A stretch of 64,000 bases of DNA from contig WHUX01000104.1 in assembly GCA_015179025.1 (NCBI GenBank), positions 1 to 64,000 on the forward strand, written 5' to 3'. Below the pieces are notes generated by a model. It was not told the DNA's origin, ran no database searches, and saw only the letters and a list, made by a program, of their open reading frames with translations. Origin of the DNA: Terfezia claveryi. Its lineage: Eukaryota > Ascomycota > Pezizomycetes > Pezizales > Pezizaceae. Below, one piece after another: positions 1-11,458 of this stretch. Made by a program: the position numbers and the translations under genes. How positions within the stretch are numbered: position 1 is the first letter of the stretch; the number at the start of each line of letters is the position of its first letter.

Positions 1-450
1 TCACAGTTTAGTGTAGTGATTAAGTTTTCTTCTAGAGCAGTAGTAGTTAATTTCTGTTCCGAGGAAATCTCTAACATAACAGGGTCTGTTAGAGAAACCG
101 AGCCACCAGCAGAGGGACTAGCAATGATACCAGTGAGCCAGCAGAAATGAGCAGGAAACTCAATAATGAGGATACATATGGAACCTTGTGAATCTAGTGA
201 CTCAATAAAAAACAATCTCTAATGGTTAGCAATAGGATCCCAAAAATGTGGTACTACATCAGGAACACCTCAAATACTTTGCACACCAACTATATTTACT
301 TATCCCTTCAGAGTAATTGGAAACATTGCTAATTGGTATTAGAGCACTTAAAGGGCTCAATCTGGAGACACACCAGATGGATTCCCCCTCAGGAGTTAGT
401 TTGCAAATTGGAATAGTGTTTTATCATATACGGGACCCCTAGAATCCCCA
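1..450. other. AT-rich decayed sequence without a recognisable gene
   Basis: No open frame, splice structure or repeat can be supported here. Base composition and scattered stops resemble the decayed coding-like stretch that follows, so this may be its upstream continuation. Confidence 0.4.
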
Positions 451-996
451 ATGTCTATGAAGCCTCTGATGGGGCAGGTTGATAGTACCCTTTCTAGGAT
501 TAGCATGGTGGAGGTTGCGAAAACCAAAATGTGAACCCAGTTAATCACACAGTTCCCAGGAGTTCTACGAGACATAACAGAATCAGTAGGCAATAGGATA
601 GAGTATATTACACTGTTTCAAGAGCTATTCCCAGATCCTCAACATGCAGAAGATATTCTCGCCAAGGTGTGTCAACAAGTGGAAAGACACCATCAGCATG
701 ATCATAGTCGTGACAACAAGATTGATGCATATGTAAACAACAATATCGTATTTACGCCAATGTTTATACTAACAGTATGCACAAAGCTCAGAAGTGTTCA
801 ATCGCAGATACGATCACACCTGGTATCATAGGCAAGGAAGAACATTGCATTCTTGTATCAATTTGACTGGAATACGTCTAAGAAATATATCTAGAACCAT
901 GTTGGGTGGTTGTTAAAATGAGATCAGTTTATGCTTGCAGAGAGTTTTCAGAAGGTATATATTGTGATCTGCTAGAGCACATTGAAAGGCTGATAT
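451..996 (+). pseudogene. Decayed protein-like stretch interrupted by a Gypsy insertion
   Basis: Read from the ATG at 451, one plus-strand frame stays protein-like to the Gypsy insertion at 996, broken only by isolated TGA and TAG codons. Readable pieces include LRDITESVGNRIEYITLFQE, VCTKLRSVQSQIR and KNIAFLYQFDWN. The stops are of the kind produced by C-to-T or G-to-A change at CGA, CAG or TGG. I do not recognise the family. Resumption beyond 7190 is only partly readable. A relic of a transposon gene or an expanded accessory gene are both possible. Confidence 0.35.
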
Positions 997-1538
997 TGTC
1001 ACAACCGTCCTTTCCTAGCCAGGTTTGAGAGTCGGACGGAATCCCGTCCGACTCTCATTATTGTTGATTGATATCGTTGTTATCTCTATTCCCGAGATAA
1101 GGGGTCTCGGGAACCTTATTCCTTCCGGTGGCCTTGGCCAGGAAGGAAGCCTGTATATATAGCTTGCTCTCTCCGCCCTCTCGTTGGATCCCCATCCAAC
1201 GTCTTATATACCCAATACAGGACCTTGCTTCCCCCAGCGCTTGTGCACCTCTCTTGTGCACATCCTTGTCTCGAACAAACAACTCTGCATTATAGCTGCC
1301 TCCCTTGACACACGCGGCAACTGCCTCCACGTGTCTCGTGTCTCTTGCCTCTTGCCTCTTGCCTCTTGCCCTTGCCCCCGTCTCAGTCTTCCCCTGGTCA
1401 CACACGTAGCGTTCCTACGTGTGTCTTACCCTAGCCTTTCCCCCGATCACACACGTAGCGCTCCTACGTGTGCGATTGCCCCTTGCCACTTCCCCGGCGT
1501 ACCCCTTGGTCGCCTTGTCCCCTAGAGCCCACGTTACA
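997..1538 (+). repeat. 5' LTR of Gypsy family 1
   Basis: Same length and ends (TGTCAC...GTTACA) as 6648-7189. Contains short inverted motifs around ACACACGTAGCG...CCTACGTGTG, repeated twice near 1408-1480, and a CCTCTTG run near 1345-1370. No single TATA or transcription start can be assigned. Confidence 0.95.
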
Positions 1539-1569
1539 CTACGTTGGATCTTTCAGACCAACCGGTACG

Positions 1570-2709
1570 ATGTCCGCGAACATTCCACTACCCACCGATA
1601 GATTCGCAGCCTGGAGGGCGACTCCGATCCCATCAGACCCGACAGAACTATCAGCATACCGACGAACTGTGATAAAGATATTCACAGATACTTATGCCAT
1701 CGGCGAACAACAAGGAGCGGACCTTCAGAAAGCCGAAAGGCGAATCCGAGAAGCTGAAGATGAAATAACCCTCCTCCGAGAATATGCAGCAGAGGACAGG
1801 ATAACCATCCGGAGACTGACTCGTGCTTTGGACCTGACCGATGGTCCAAAAAACCAGAAAACACAAGACCTACCCACCCCGCCCAAGTTTAATGGGGACC
1901 GGGGCCGGCTACGAGCATGGAAAAACTCTGTGCAGATAAAACTCTCTGGGGACTCGGCGAAGTTCCCCACCGTCCACCACCAGCTCTCATACGTCTATGG
2001 CCTACTGGAGGGTAAGGCCATGGACCAGGTACAGCCCTTCGTCAAGGCCATGGGGATTGATCTGGTAGACATCCCAGCCCTAATGGCAATCCTGGATCGA
2101 GCCTTCGGAGACCCGGATCCTAAAGGAACCGCCAGCAGGGCCCTCCGAGACCTCAAGCAAAAACACAATGAACTGTCAGCCTATGTCGCTGAGTTCTCCA
2201 GGCTAGCAGCAGAGCTCAATTAGAATGACGAAGCCAAGCTCGATCAGTTCAAAGACGGGCTTACCTTCGAGCTGAAAAAGGCTCTGGTTTACTGCCCACC
2301 GACCAAGACCCTGGAGGGACTTATTGAACAAGCTAGCTGGGTGGAACAGCAGACAGCGGCACTCAGAGCCCCCCAAAAGACACTCCCGACCTCGACTTCC
2401 CGTACACCATTTCTGACAGCACGCACCCAACAACAACAACCCACACCAGTCAACAAGCCTGCACACCCCTCCCTGGTAGCGGGTGGGGCTGCCCCCATGG
2501 ACCTGTCAGTAGGTAGACCTCGTCTTACCCAGGAGGAAAGGGACCGTCGCCGCACTCAGGGTTTGTGCATTGCATGCGGAAAGGGGGACCATTTTATCGA
2601 GGCATGTCCCCTCCGCAAAAACCGCTCCCTAGCCGTCCACGCCATCTCAGACACCCCAGCCCGGATTGTGGAGGTGGATGAGTCGGGAAAAGCCCTGTCC
2701 CTTGCCTAG
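1570..2709 (+). pseudogene. gag of Gypsy family 1 with one internal stop
   Basis: The frame begins at ATG 1570, 31 bp after the LTR, and runs to TAG 2707-2709. A TAG at 2221-2223 interrupts it after about 217 codons; the frame and the Gag-like sequence continue unchanged beyond it. The most economical reading is TGG to TAG. The C-terminal third carries one CCHC zinc knuckle, CIACGKGDHFIEAC (about 2567-2608), the nucleic-acid-binding motif of retroelement Gag. A longer frame upstream lies in the LTR and is not used. Confidence 0.85.
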
Positions 2710-2750
2710 TCACTGACACTAGCAAGGGACCTGCATCAGGTCATCTGTCC

Positions 2751-5700
2751 TTGTCCGCTTTTTCTGTTCCTTCTTTGTCTATGTCTGTTGACGAGGCTCG
2801 CCTTTTTGGTGAGCATTTTGTTGTACCTATCACGATATCTTTCAATGGTAAAACACTCATCACTTCTGCCCTTGTAGACTGTGGAGCCTCAGGAATTGCC
2901 TTCATCGACCAGACCTTTGTCAGTAAGCATGCCATACCCACCTCTAAGCTCAAGACCCCCCGCCTCCTTGATGTCATTGACGGCCGACCTATCTCTTCTG
3001 GAGCCATTACCGACCTCGCCTGTACTCCTGCCCAGATTGGGGACCACTCCGAAAGCCTCCCTATGTTCGTTACAAAGCTCAAGTATCCAATTGTCCTCGG
3101 AATCCCATGGCTTAGAATGCACAATGTATCAGTCAGCTTTGGCTCTTATACCCTGCAGTTTAACAGCCCTTACTGCAAAAGCCACTGTGGAAACCCAAAG
3201 GCCACCGTTACTGGGCTGTGTGCGTTGCCACCTCCAATAGTTCACCCAACCCAGGTGGTACACCATCCTGCATACGTTAATGTTCCCTCTGTCCCCCTCG
3301 CGCCCCCAAAACCCCTAAACGTTAGCTTTGTCGGAGCAGGGGCTTTCGCTTACCTTACTAGGAGGCACAAGCTAAGGCACACGCTCTCTCCATACATGAG
3401 GTAAACATAGAGATCAACAAGACGAGATCCAAGGAGGAGTGGAAATCCATGGTTCCAGATGAATATCATGAATTCATTGACCTGTTCTCGGAAAAAGCTG
3501 CGGAAAAGCTTGCCCCCCACCGACCATACGATCACACAATTCCGCTGGTAGAAGGTAAGACCCCCCCTTATGGACCTCTCTACGGGATGTCTCGGGTGGA
3601 ACTGGAAGCTCTGAAAAAGTACTTGGAGGAAAACCTCAACAAGAGCTTCATTCGCCACAGCTCCTCTCCAGCGGGTGCCCCAGTGCTATTGTGAAGAAGT
3701 CAGATGGCTCCCTTCGGTTATGTGTTGATTATCGTGGCCTGAACGAGATAACGGTCAAAAACAGGTATCCCTTACCCCTGATTCAGGAGACATTAGCCAG
3801 GCTTTCCAAAGCAAAGTGGTTCACCAAATTGGATCTGAGGGGGGCTTACAACCTGGTACGGATCGCCGAGGGAGAGGAGTGGAAAACTGCCTTCCGGACA
3901 CGATATGGCCATTTCAAGTACAATGTAATGCCCTTCGGCCTAACTAATGCCCCGGCCTCCTTCCAGCACTTTATTAATGACACTCTACGAGACTTCCTGG
4001 ATGTGTTCTGCACGGCTTACCTAGACGATATCCTAATCTATTCGGATACCCTGGCGGAGCACAAAATCCACGTCCGACAAGTCCTGGAAAAGCTGGAACA
4101 AGCAGGGTTGTACTTAAAGCCCGAAAAATGCGAATTCCACGTCCAAGAGGTGAAGTACCTGGGCTTGATAATAACCACGGAAGGTATTAGGATGGACCCC
4201 GCCAAAGTTGCTGCAATCCAAGAGTGGGAAACCCCAGCCAATTTGAAGGATGTGCAGGCCTTCCTAGGATTTGCCAACTTCTACCGCCATTTATCCTGGG
4301 ATACTCAAGAATCGTGGCACCCCTGACGGCCTTGAGAAAACGAAGGTAGAAGCTGGCTCACACCTGACAAAAAGGGCCTTCTACTGGAATCCAGAAGCCC
4401 AATCCGCCTTCCAGAACCTCAAGGAAGCCTTCTGCTCAGCCCCAATCCTGGCCCATTTTGACCCTGATAGCGAGTGCATCGTGGAAACGGACGCCTCCGA
4501 CTATGTCTCCGCCGGAATCCTGTCCCAGTATGTTGATGGAGTCCTCCATCCAGTGGCCTATTTCTCCAAAAAGCACTCCCGGCGGAGTGTAATTACGAAA
4601 TCTATGATAAAGAGTTAATGGCCATTGTGCGAGCATTCGAGGAATGGAGACCACACCTGGAATCGGCAAAGGGGGTTATCGAGGTCCTCTCTGACCATAA
4701 AACCTAGAGTACTTCACAACCACCAAATTGCTAAATCGCCGACAGGCTAGGTGGTCGGAATTCCTCTCTCGGTTTAACTTCAAGATAAGGTATCGGCCGG
4801 GAAAGGCTGGGGGTAAGCCGGATGCACTGACCAGGAGATCAGGAGATCTCCCTAAAGGGGGGGATGAAAGGCTGAAGTACCAGAATCAGGTGGTGCTGAA
4901 ACCTGAAAATCTCGACCTGGCGGCCACTAGCCATGCTGATGCTGATGCTGATGCTGATGCTGATGCTGATGCTAGAGCTGAAGCGAACCCAGGAGCAGAT
5001 CTCCTTCTGCGGATACAACGGGCATATGCGGAGGACGACCTGGTTAAGGATATAATCGCTGCAGTGGAGTCTGGACAGCGCCGTCACACCAAGATTTCCC
5101 TAGCCGAGTGCACCACTCAGGACGGCCTCCTATACCACCTAGATCGGCTCTATATACCTGAAGGAGAGCTGCGGATGCAGCTGATCAAGGAACACCATGA
5201 TACCCTGGCTGCGGGTCATCCTGGGGTAGCTAAAACGTTAGAGCTGCTAGCTAGGCAATATACGTGGATTGACCAACGGAAGGAGGTGGAGCGGTACATA
5301 CGGAATTGCCATGTCTGCAAGCGTGCCAAACCCACCCGCCACGCTCCGTATGGTACCCTGAAGCCCCTGGAAGTCCCAGAACAACCCTGGCAACACCTGA
5401 CTATGGACTTCGTCACCGGATTGCCGGAAGACTCGGAATTCAACGCCATCTTGATGGTAGTGGATCGGTTAACGAAAATGAGGCATGTGATACCCTGTCG
5501 AGACACCTGCTCGGCCCCCGAATTGGCATCCCTCTACCTGGATAATGTCTTCCGTTACCATGGCCTCCTAGCGTCGATTGTCTCAGACCGTGGCCCTCAG
5601 TTCGTCGCCGACTTCTGGAAAACATTCTGTGAGCTGTTGGGTATTGAAGTACACCTGTCTACGGCATACCACCCTCAGACTGATGGCCAGTCAGAACGTA

Positions 5701-6461
5701 TGAACGCCATCATGGAGCAATATCTGAGGGCGTACATCAATTACCAGCAGAATAACTGGGTTTCATTGCTGGCCACCTGCGAATTCTCCGCCAACAACCA
5801 CTTCTCTGAGACCCTGAAGACCTCCCCATTCCTGGCCAATTATGGCTGGCACCCTCGGTTCGTAGACTCCCTGGCACCTCTGCGCAAGGCCAGGGAGAAC
5901 GCCCCAGCTAAGGAGTTCGCCACGCAGATTTCTGAACTTCACTCTACCCTGAAAGCCGAGCTAGGATATGCGCAAGCCAGGCAAGCTGAATATGCCAATG
6001 GATCACGGTTGCCAGCCCCCAAGTATCAGCCAGGAGATAAGGTGTGGCTCTCCTGCCGGCACTTCCGGACGGAACGGCCATCTCGCAAGCTCGACCACAA
6101 GTTCCTGGGTCCATTCGAGGTGTTGGCTGCTGTGGGCACTCATGCCTATCGATTGAGGTTCCCCAAGGACATCAAACGCCACCCGGTTGTACACGTATCG
6201 GAAATTGAGCCAGCGGCTGACGATCCCCTCCCAGGGCAGAAACACCCCCCTCCCCCTCCTGTGGTGATCGAAGGTGAAGAGGAGTGGGAGGTCGAAGAGG
6301 TATTGGACTCAAGGAAGAGGTACGGTCATCTGCAATACAAGGTCAAGTGGCTAGGGGACGAGGAGACTACCTGGCAACCTGGGGAAGACTTGGAAAACGC
6401 ACAGGACTTGGTCACCCTGTTCCACCAACGTTACCCCCGGAAACCCCGCCCCGCCCAATGA
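2751..6461 (+). pseudogene. pol of Gypsy family 1 (PR-RT-RH-IN-chromodomain), multiply frameshifted
   Basis: Protease (about 2790-3130) carries the active-site sequence VDCGASG. Reverse transcriptase (about 3470-4310) carries the YLDDI box. RNase H follows (about 4370-4800), then integrase (about 5160-5900) with an HH-CC zinc motif and D, D, E catalytic spacing, and a C-terminal chromodomain (about 6280-6420). The reading frame shifts near 3360, 3692, 4290, 4580 and 4700, each explained by a single-base indel. The integrase-chromodomain part is open from 4728 to 6461. Chromodomains in this clade are known to steer integration to heterochromatin. Confidence 0.9.
4935..4973 (+). repeat. GCTGAT hexamer microsatellite inside pol
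   Basis: About 6.5 perfect copies of GCTGAT encode an alternating Ala-Asp run between RNase H and integrase. The reversed family-1 copy has the matching but imperfect tract near 17998-18066, so the repeat is an old family feature whose length varies. Confidence 0.9.
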
Positions 6462-6633
6462 TGTTCTTGTCCTCCTGGAATTGGTTGTTAGGGTTGTTAT
6501 TGTCGTTGTTGTCATGGTTATTGTTGGTACGTACTTCCGGCGTTGGGGTTGTGTTATGGGTTATTGGTTATTCACCTGTTTTGTTTGTTTGTCTTGCCTT
6601 TCGCCTTGTCTTTCGTCGTTGGGGCTCCGAGCC

Positions 6634-6647
6634 TAAAGGGGGGATAG
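6634..6647 (+). promoter_or_regulatory. Polypurine tract of Gypsy family 1
   Basis: The purine run AAAGGGGGGATAG abuts the 3' LTR directly, the expected site of plus-strand DNA priming. The same tract appears reversed at 16335-16347, next to the LTR of the second copy. Confidence 0.75.
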
Positions 6648-7189
6648 TGTCACAACCGTCCTTTCCTAGCCAGGTTTGAGAGTCGGACGGAATCCCGTCC
6701 GACTCTCATTATTGTTGATTGATATCGTTGTTATCTCTGTTCCCGAGATAAGGGGTCTCGGGAACCTTATTCCTTCCGGTGGCCTTGGCCAGGAAGGAAG
6801 CCTGTATATATAGCTTGCTCTCTCCGCCCTCTCGTTGGATCCCCATCCAATGTCTTGTATACCCAATACAGGACCTTGCTTCCCCCAGCGCTTGTGCACC
6901 TCCCTTGTGCACATCCTTGTCTCGAACAAACAACTCTGCAGTACAGCTGCCTCCCTTAACACACGCGGCAACTGCCTCCGCATGTCTCGTGTCTCTTGCC
7001 TCTTGCCTCTTGCCTCTTGCCCTTGCCCCCGTCTCAGTCTTCTCCTGGTCACACACGTAGCGTTCCTACGTGTGTCTTACCCTAGCCTTTCCCCCGATCA
7101 CACACGTAGCGCTCCTACGTGTGCGATTGCCCCTTGCCACTTCCCCGGCGTACCCCTTGGTCGCCTTGTCCCCCAGAGCCCACGTTACA
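6648..7189 (+). repeat. 3' LTR of Gypsy family 1
   Basis: Same length and ends as 997-1538, followed by the target-duplication copy GATAT at 7190-7194. Confidence 0.95.
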
Positions 7190-7194
7190 GATAT

Positions 7195-8711
7195 GGTGTA
7201 ATTATCTAGAGTTGTAGGTATCGGTTTCATGCCCAGGAAGTGGTTGACCTAATCTATCTTTAGTATTTTAATAGAAAAAAGAAACTCGGCAATATCGACT
7301 CAACATTCATTAAGCGCATTAGTGGTCCTTTCATCTGCTTTATGTTCACCACCTTATGCTATGCACTCAGTGACTGTGAGAGTGGGGAGTGTCAACTTGT
7401 GGCTAGGTTTAGCTATCTTAATTGTATTAGTACGTGATGGTGCAGTGGATATTAGACTGATCGAGATTGCTGATGGGTAGCAGATGTCTATAAGAGGCTG
7501 CTAGAACAATGGCAGCTATACCCGACAAGCGTACAAGACATGATTGTGAAGGTCATACAGTCTGAGATAGTGAGGAAGGGAGTATACAGTGGGAAGAAGG
7601 TGAGGTAGCAGCAGGATAAGCCATATGAGGTGAACATAGAGGAGGTTGCAGAGTTTTCGAGAAAACTCACAGTGGATATGAGGAGGGCAGGTATTGACTT
7701 GTGCTAGGAAGGAAGAAAAGAGGATGACACTGCAAGTATGACTAAGGAGGACATTTAGGAGGGCAATGACCTACCATGTATTGAGAAGGAAGAGGAAGAC
7801 AGTATTGAAGAGAACAGTAATGCTAGGAATGATCATAAGGTAGAGGAGGAGGAGGATGCAGAGGATGGGGAGGAAGAGAAAGGTATGCCAAGTGGGTAGA
7901 AGGAATATAGGGGTACGGGAGGAATACGGGCCTGGGAAGAAGAAGATTAGGGGTAAATGTATACATAGTAGTAGGAGACAGCAAGTAATAGGGGGATGAG
8001 TAGAATAAGGAACAGGGTCATAGACATTTATTTTATTTTGCTTTTTTATTGTTGGCTCAGGGAGGGTTATATAGGGATTATAAGGGACTATAGGGGTGGG
8101 AATATTTGTCAGCAGAGAGGTTTTAGGATGAAATTTTCAGGGCAGGGTAGGATTTATTTTTTTCAGGGTATGTGTTCTTTAGGCATTGTATATTAGAATA
8201 GTATAATTTATATATGGGGTGGCATGAGGTTTATAGTAAATTATGGAGGTATGGAAATGGATACATTCTTTGCAGAAAAGGGGAACGGAATATAGATTAC
8301 GAAGTAAGTTTGGCATGGGATATGAAAAGGTACAGTGCACGAGGATAGAATGCAAGGCAGAAATAAGAGTAGAAGAAAGGAGGGACCGCCGGAGGACAGT
8401 AGAGGGACATCCGAATGCCTTAGGCCTTAGGGCGGAGAAGGTAGATACTTAGCATCCAGCAGAGGGAAAATGAAAGTCCTGCAACCGGTGATAGAGAGGG
8501 TAGACATAGAATGCCAGGGAAGGGCAGATTAGACATATGGCATTCAGAGAGAAAGGTGGCAGATACCAGGCATTTGGATGGGTGGATATTAGACACCTGG
8601 TATCCTGAGGCAAGGAAGTAGAACACCTAGCGTCCAGCACAGAGAAAGCGTTAGGATAAAAGTACTTAAGGAGTATGGCATCAGGAAAATAGAGGTTGCG
8701 AAGGCAGGCTA
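7195..8711. other. Decayed AT-rich sequence with coding-like relics and a degenerate short repeat
   Basis: No intact gene. Between about 7480 and 7960 a plus-strand frame stays protein-like and acidic, with many Glu and Asp codons, but is cut by several TAG codons. From about 8440 to 8640 a degenerate motif resembling AGACACCTGGTATCCAG recurs every 25-60 bp at least five times. This is probably the continuation of the locus hit by the Gypsy element. Confidence 0.4.
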
Positions 8712-9055
8712 CTAGATTGTTAGTTTGCCTATTGGATGCCTATGGTGCCTAAGACATGAAAGGCAAATTAAATTTGTTGCTGATGTAACTGCTCCAAAGT
8801 GATCTTTCGAAGGTTTGTGAGAGAATTGTGAGAGAAAAGTTACAGTGTAAACCAGGTCAGGATATATTCCAATAACTGCATATATGAGTGATCCAACAAT
8901 TTGTTGATAAAGGGAGATGTTGGTAACTTCATCTTTATCTGTGCATTGTCGAAGAGTATAGTTTGAGTCAAGAGGAAGAGTGACGGGGTTGTAGTCCATC
9001 ATACTAAAATGTTCGAGGATCTTGTCGATATAGGATGATTGGGATAGTGTGATAC
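8712..9055 (-). pseudogene. Ty1/Copia reverse transcriptase/RNase H remnant (3' part)
   Basis: On the minus strand from 9055 the frame reads ITLSQSSYIDKILEHFSM, then IVGSLIYAVIG and TFLSQFSHKPSKDHFGAV, which are characteristic Copia segments C-terminal to the YVDD box. It is the direct continuation of the relic at 13292-15789. Removing the intervening 4.2-kb insertion and one copy of its 5-bp duplication restores one frame across the junction. Confidence 0.85.
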
Positions 9056-10109
9056 TATTAGGGGTGAGCCGGTGATCTAGGCAATATTGTTGGAATACAG
9101 GTATTTAGAGGGTTATTAGCCAGTGAAGGTAAGATCATATAGCTCAGGACTAACTATATATATGGGTGCAAGTTGAATTTAGAATTGGTCTTTGAACTTA
9201 GCATTTAGAACATTGCTTAGAGACCTAAGAGCTAGATATAGGAAGTGGGTACATATATAGGAAGCAGGGTTTGTCAGGCCTCCAATCCATCGAATTGCAA
9301 CATATTACCTGACCCATGATGATTTGCATACCCCCTACCTCTTTCTGCCTTGTGCTATAACAGTACTTCCCCTTTCTAAGAGGTCGTCCCAACTGACTAA
9401 CTTCACCACCCTACTTATCAATAGAATTTTCGAAGAAAGTACATGTATAAGAACGCATTTAGAGGTCACATACTTTCTTGAGCCAATACCTGTCCATTCC
9501 AGACACATTACCTACATCTATATAGTTGATCAGGCCATAACAGTTTAGCAGCCATAACTAGATATTGGGATATTCCATAAAGAGGGTAGGCCTCTTACCT
9601 AAGCCATAATATTACTCCCCACTCTAAGGCAGCTATCCTCAGCTAAATACAAGTCCTTCTGACCGGAGAAGACAAGTATGAGAGTAACAACTCAGATAAC
9701 CATGGTGGCTAGGCACTGACCATGCAGGCAGATACCTCTATCCCATTTAAAGGTACTACAAGACTGTTATGCCTACACATACATGCTATGGCTATTAAAA
9801 ACTAAACCTCTCACCAAAAAACCTATAGGGAAAAGGCAATAAGTAAGATGGTAAAAGGTACCATGTCTTCATCCATTAACAAACTTGATATAGGTCTGAA
9901 CCTCAGACATATGCTTTCCCAACTGTCCAACCTGACTTGCCTATACAAGGGGGGGGTCTTGTTCATTTGTGTAGTTGTAGCACTCTTCCAGGTCTTTAGT
10001 AGTGTGTGCCACGGGGCGAGTCGGTCCGAGTTTCTCACCCTGACAACTCGTTCGGCTATCGACTAGCCTCGGTCTCTGCCTACCATAACTCGCCTCGGAC
10101 CACTTCGCC

Positions 10110-11303
10110 GATTAATCGGTGATCTACAGATTACTCGCCAAGATTCAAGGCTAGCCTGTTTTATACTGGGGCCTCTGCCCCAGGCGCGGTATACGCCACG
10201 GCGCCTTAGGTATATGGTTGCACGCACGCGGGTGGGACCTTGGGTTTCTACGAAGAGAAGCGAAGAGAAGCGTGTTTACCCTCCCTACAACTGAGGCCAG
10301 CTACGTGGAATGAAGTGAACCAATGATCCAGGACGCATGCACGCATAAGTATAATAAATGTCTATAGTATTTCTAAATGTTTATGTATAGGGGAGCTAAT
10401 GCCACAAGAGACAGAAATATAATTAAACGGACCTGTCCAACCTTGCCATGTGCCTAGCGAACTCGAGGCCAAGAGCCTGGCCCCTACGTTGGTCTGCGAA
10501 CGAAAGTGGTGGGAGTACAGCTTAGACTAGGGTGGTGCAGAGATATGGCAAAGGGGACGGCGGAGGGAAGGCAAGCTGGACGGCGGAGGTAAGGCAAGGT
10601 GGACGATGGAGGCATGGCAAGCTGGACGGCGGAGGCATGGCAAGCTGGATGACGGGGCATGGCGAGCTGGACGGCGGAGGCATGGCAAGCTGGATGACGG
10701 AGGCAGGGCAAGCTGGACGGCGGAGGCATGGCAAGCTGGACGGCGGAGGCATGGCAAGCTGGACGGCGGAGGCATCGCAAGCTGGACGGCGGAGGCATGG
10801 CAAGCTGGACGGCGGAGGCATGGCAAGCTGGATGGCGGAGGCATGGCAAGCTGGACGACGGAGGCATGGCAAGCTGGACGACGGAGGGATGGCAAGCTGG
10901 ACGGCGGAGGGAAGGCAATGCTCTCACCCAGATTGCAGGCAGTTCATGACTTGTGTTATTGATGAAAATTCCAGATGCTGGGGACGGAGAGCTCACTTGA
11001 AAGTTGTGCCTCGTGTGCCAGCGGTAGCTGCTGTACAGACTGTAATTTGGTGTGGCAGGCAGGCACTTTAGGGGGGCGCTAGTCGACGCAACGGGGATGA
11101 TCAACCCCGCTTGGCAGCTGGCTCGGGTATGCCAGCCTAGACTGGCAATATGCTAACGTTGCGCTATGCCTGTGCAGGCAACAGTCTCATTCGGCTGAAC
11201 AATGAACAATACCTACGTCTTTGCGTGGTTGAGATGTTGCAGCCATAATATATGTCCTTGTCCATATATTGGCCACCTGATATATATATGGAATTCATGT
11301 CTT
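10110..11303 (+). repeat. Left inner arm of the foldback element
   Basis: Pairs with 11459-12674. In the first roughly 450 bp I count three substitutions, and about five small differences in the 390 bp next to the loop. The arms differ mainly in minisatellite copy number. The arm contains no believable gene. Confidence 0.92.
10555..10918 (+). repeat. 23-bp minisatellite in the left arm
   Basis: About 15 copies of a unit like GGCATGGCAAGCTGGACGGC plus GGA, with variants at a few fixed sites (GACGAC, GATGAC, GAGGTAAGG). Because 23 is not a multiple of three, all frames on both strands stay open and produce spurious reading frames. Confidence 0.93.
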
Positions 11304-11458
11304 CACGGCCTATATATTTGCTTGGGAATTCATGCCTTCGCTGGTTATATATATGCTTGGGAATTCATACTTTCGCGGCCTATATACATATATGCATGGA
11401 ATTCAAGCCTTCGAGGCTTAGATATATGCTAGGACATCATATATATATATAGGGCGCA
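11304..11458. repeat. Loop of the foldback with about four short tandem repeats
   Basis: The unpaired centre holds imperfect repeats of about 35-40 bp around GGAATTCATGCCTTCG followed by TATATATATGCTTG. The loop ends in a TA-rich run before the right arm. The same GAATTCATGC(T/C)TCCGCTGG-type motif recurs in the inverted repeat at 26354-26692. Confidence 0.8.

Larger units (their letters stand above)
997..7189 (+). mobile_element. Ty3/Gypsy chromovirus-type LTR retrotransposon, full length but defective (family 1)
   Basis: Two 542-bp LTRs (997-1538 and 6648-7189), each starting TGTCAC and ending GTTACA, flank gag and pol in the order protease, reverse transcriptase, RNase H, integrase, chromodomain. 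A 5-bp target duplication GATAT lies at 992-996 and 7190-7194, so this is a complete transposition product. By eye the LTRs differ at about 12 positions, nearly all transitions, pointing to a fairly recent insertion. Gag has one nonsense codon and pol has at least five frameshifts, so it cannot move on its own. A reversed relative lies at 15790-18963. Confidence 0.93.

Noticed and set aside
10484..11104. Long open frames on both strands across the left foldback arm (up to about 200 codons)
   Set aside because: They consist of the 23-bp repeat read through all phases; no conserved domain, and the mirror arm gives the same frames.
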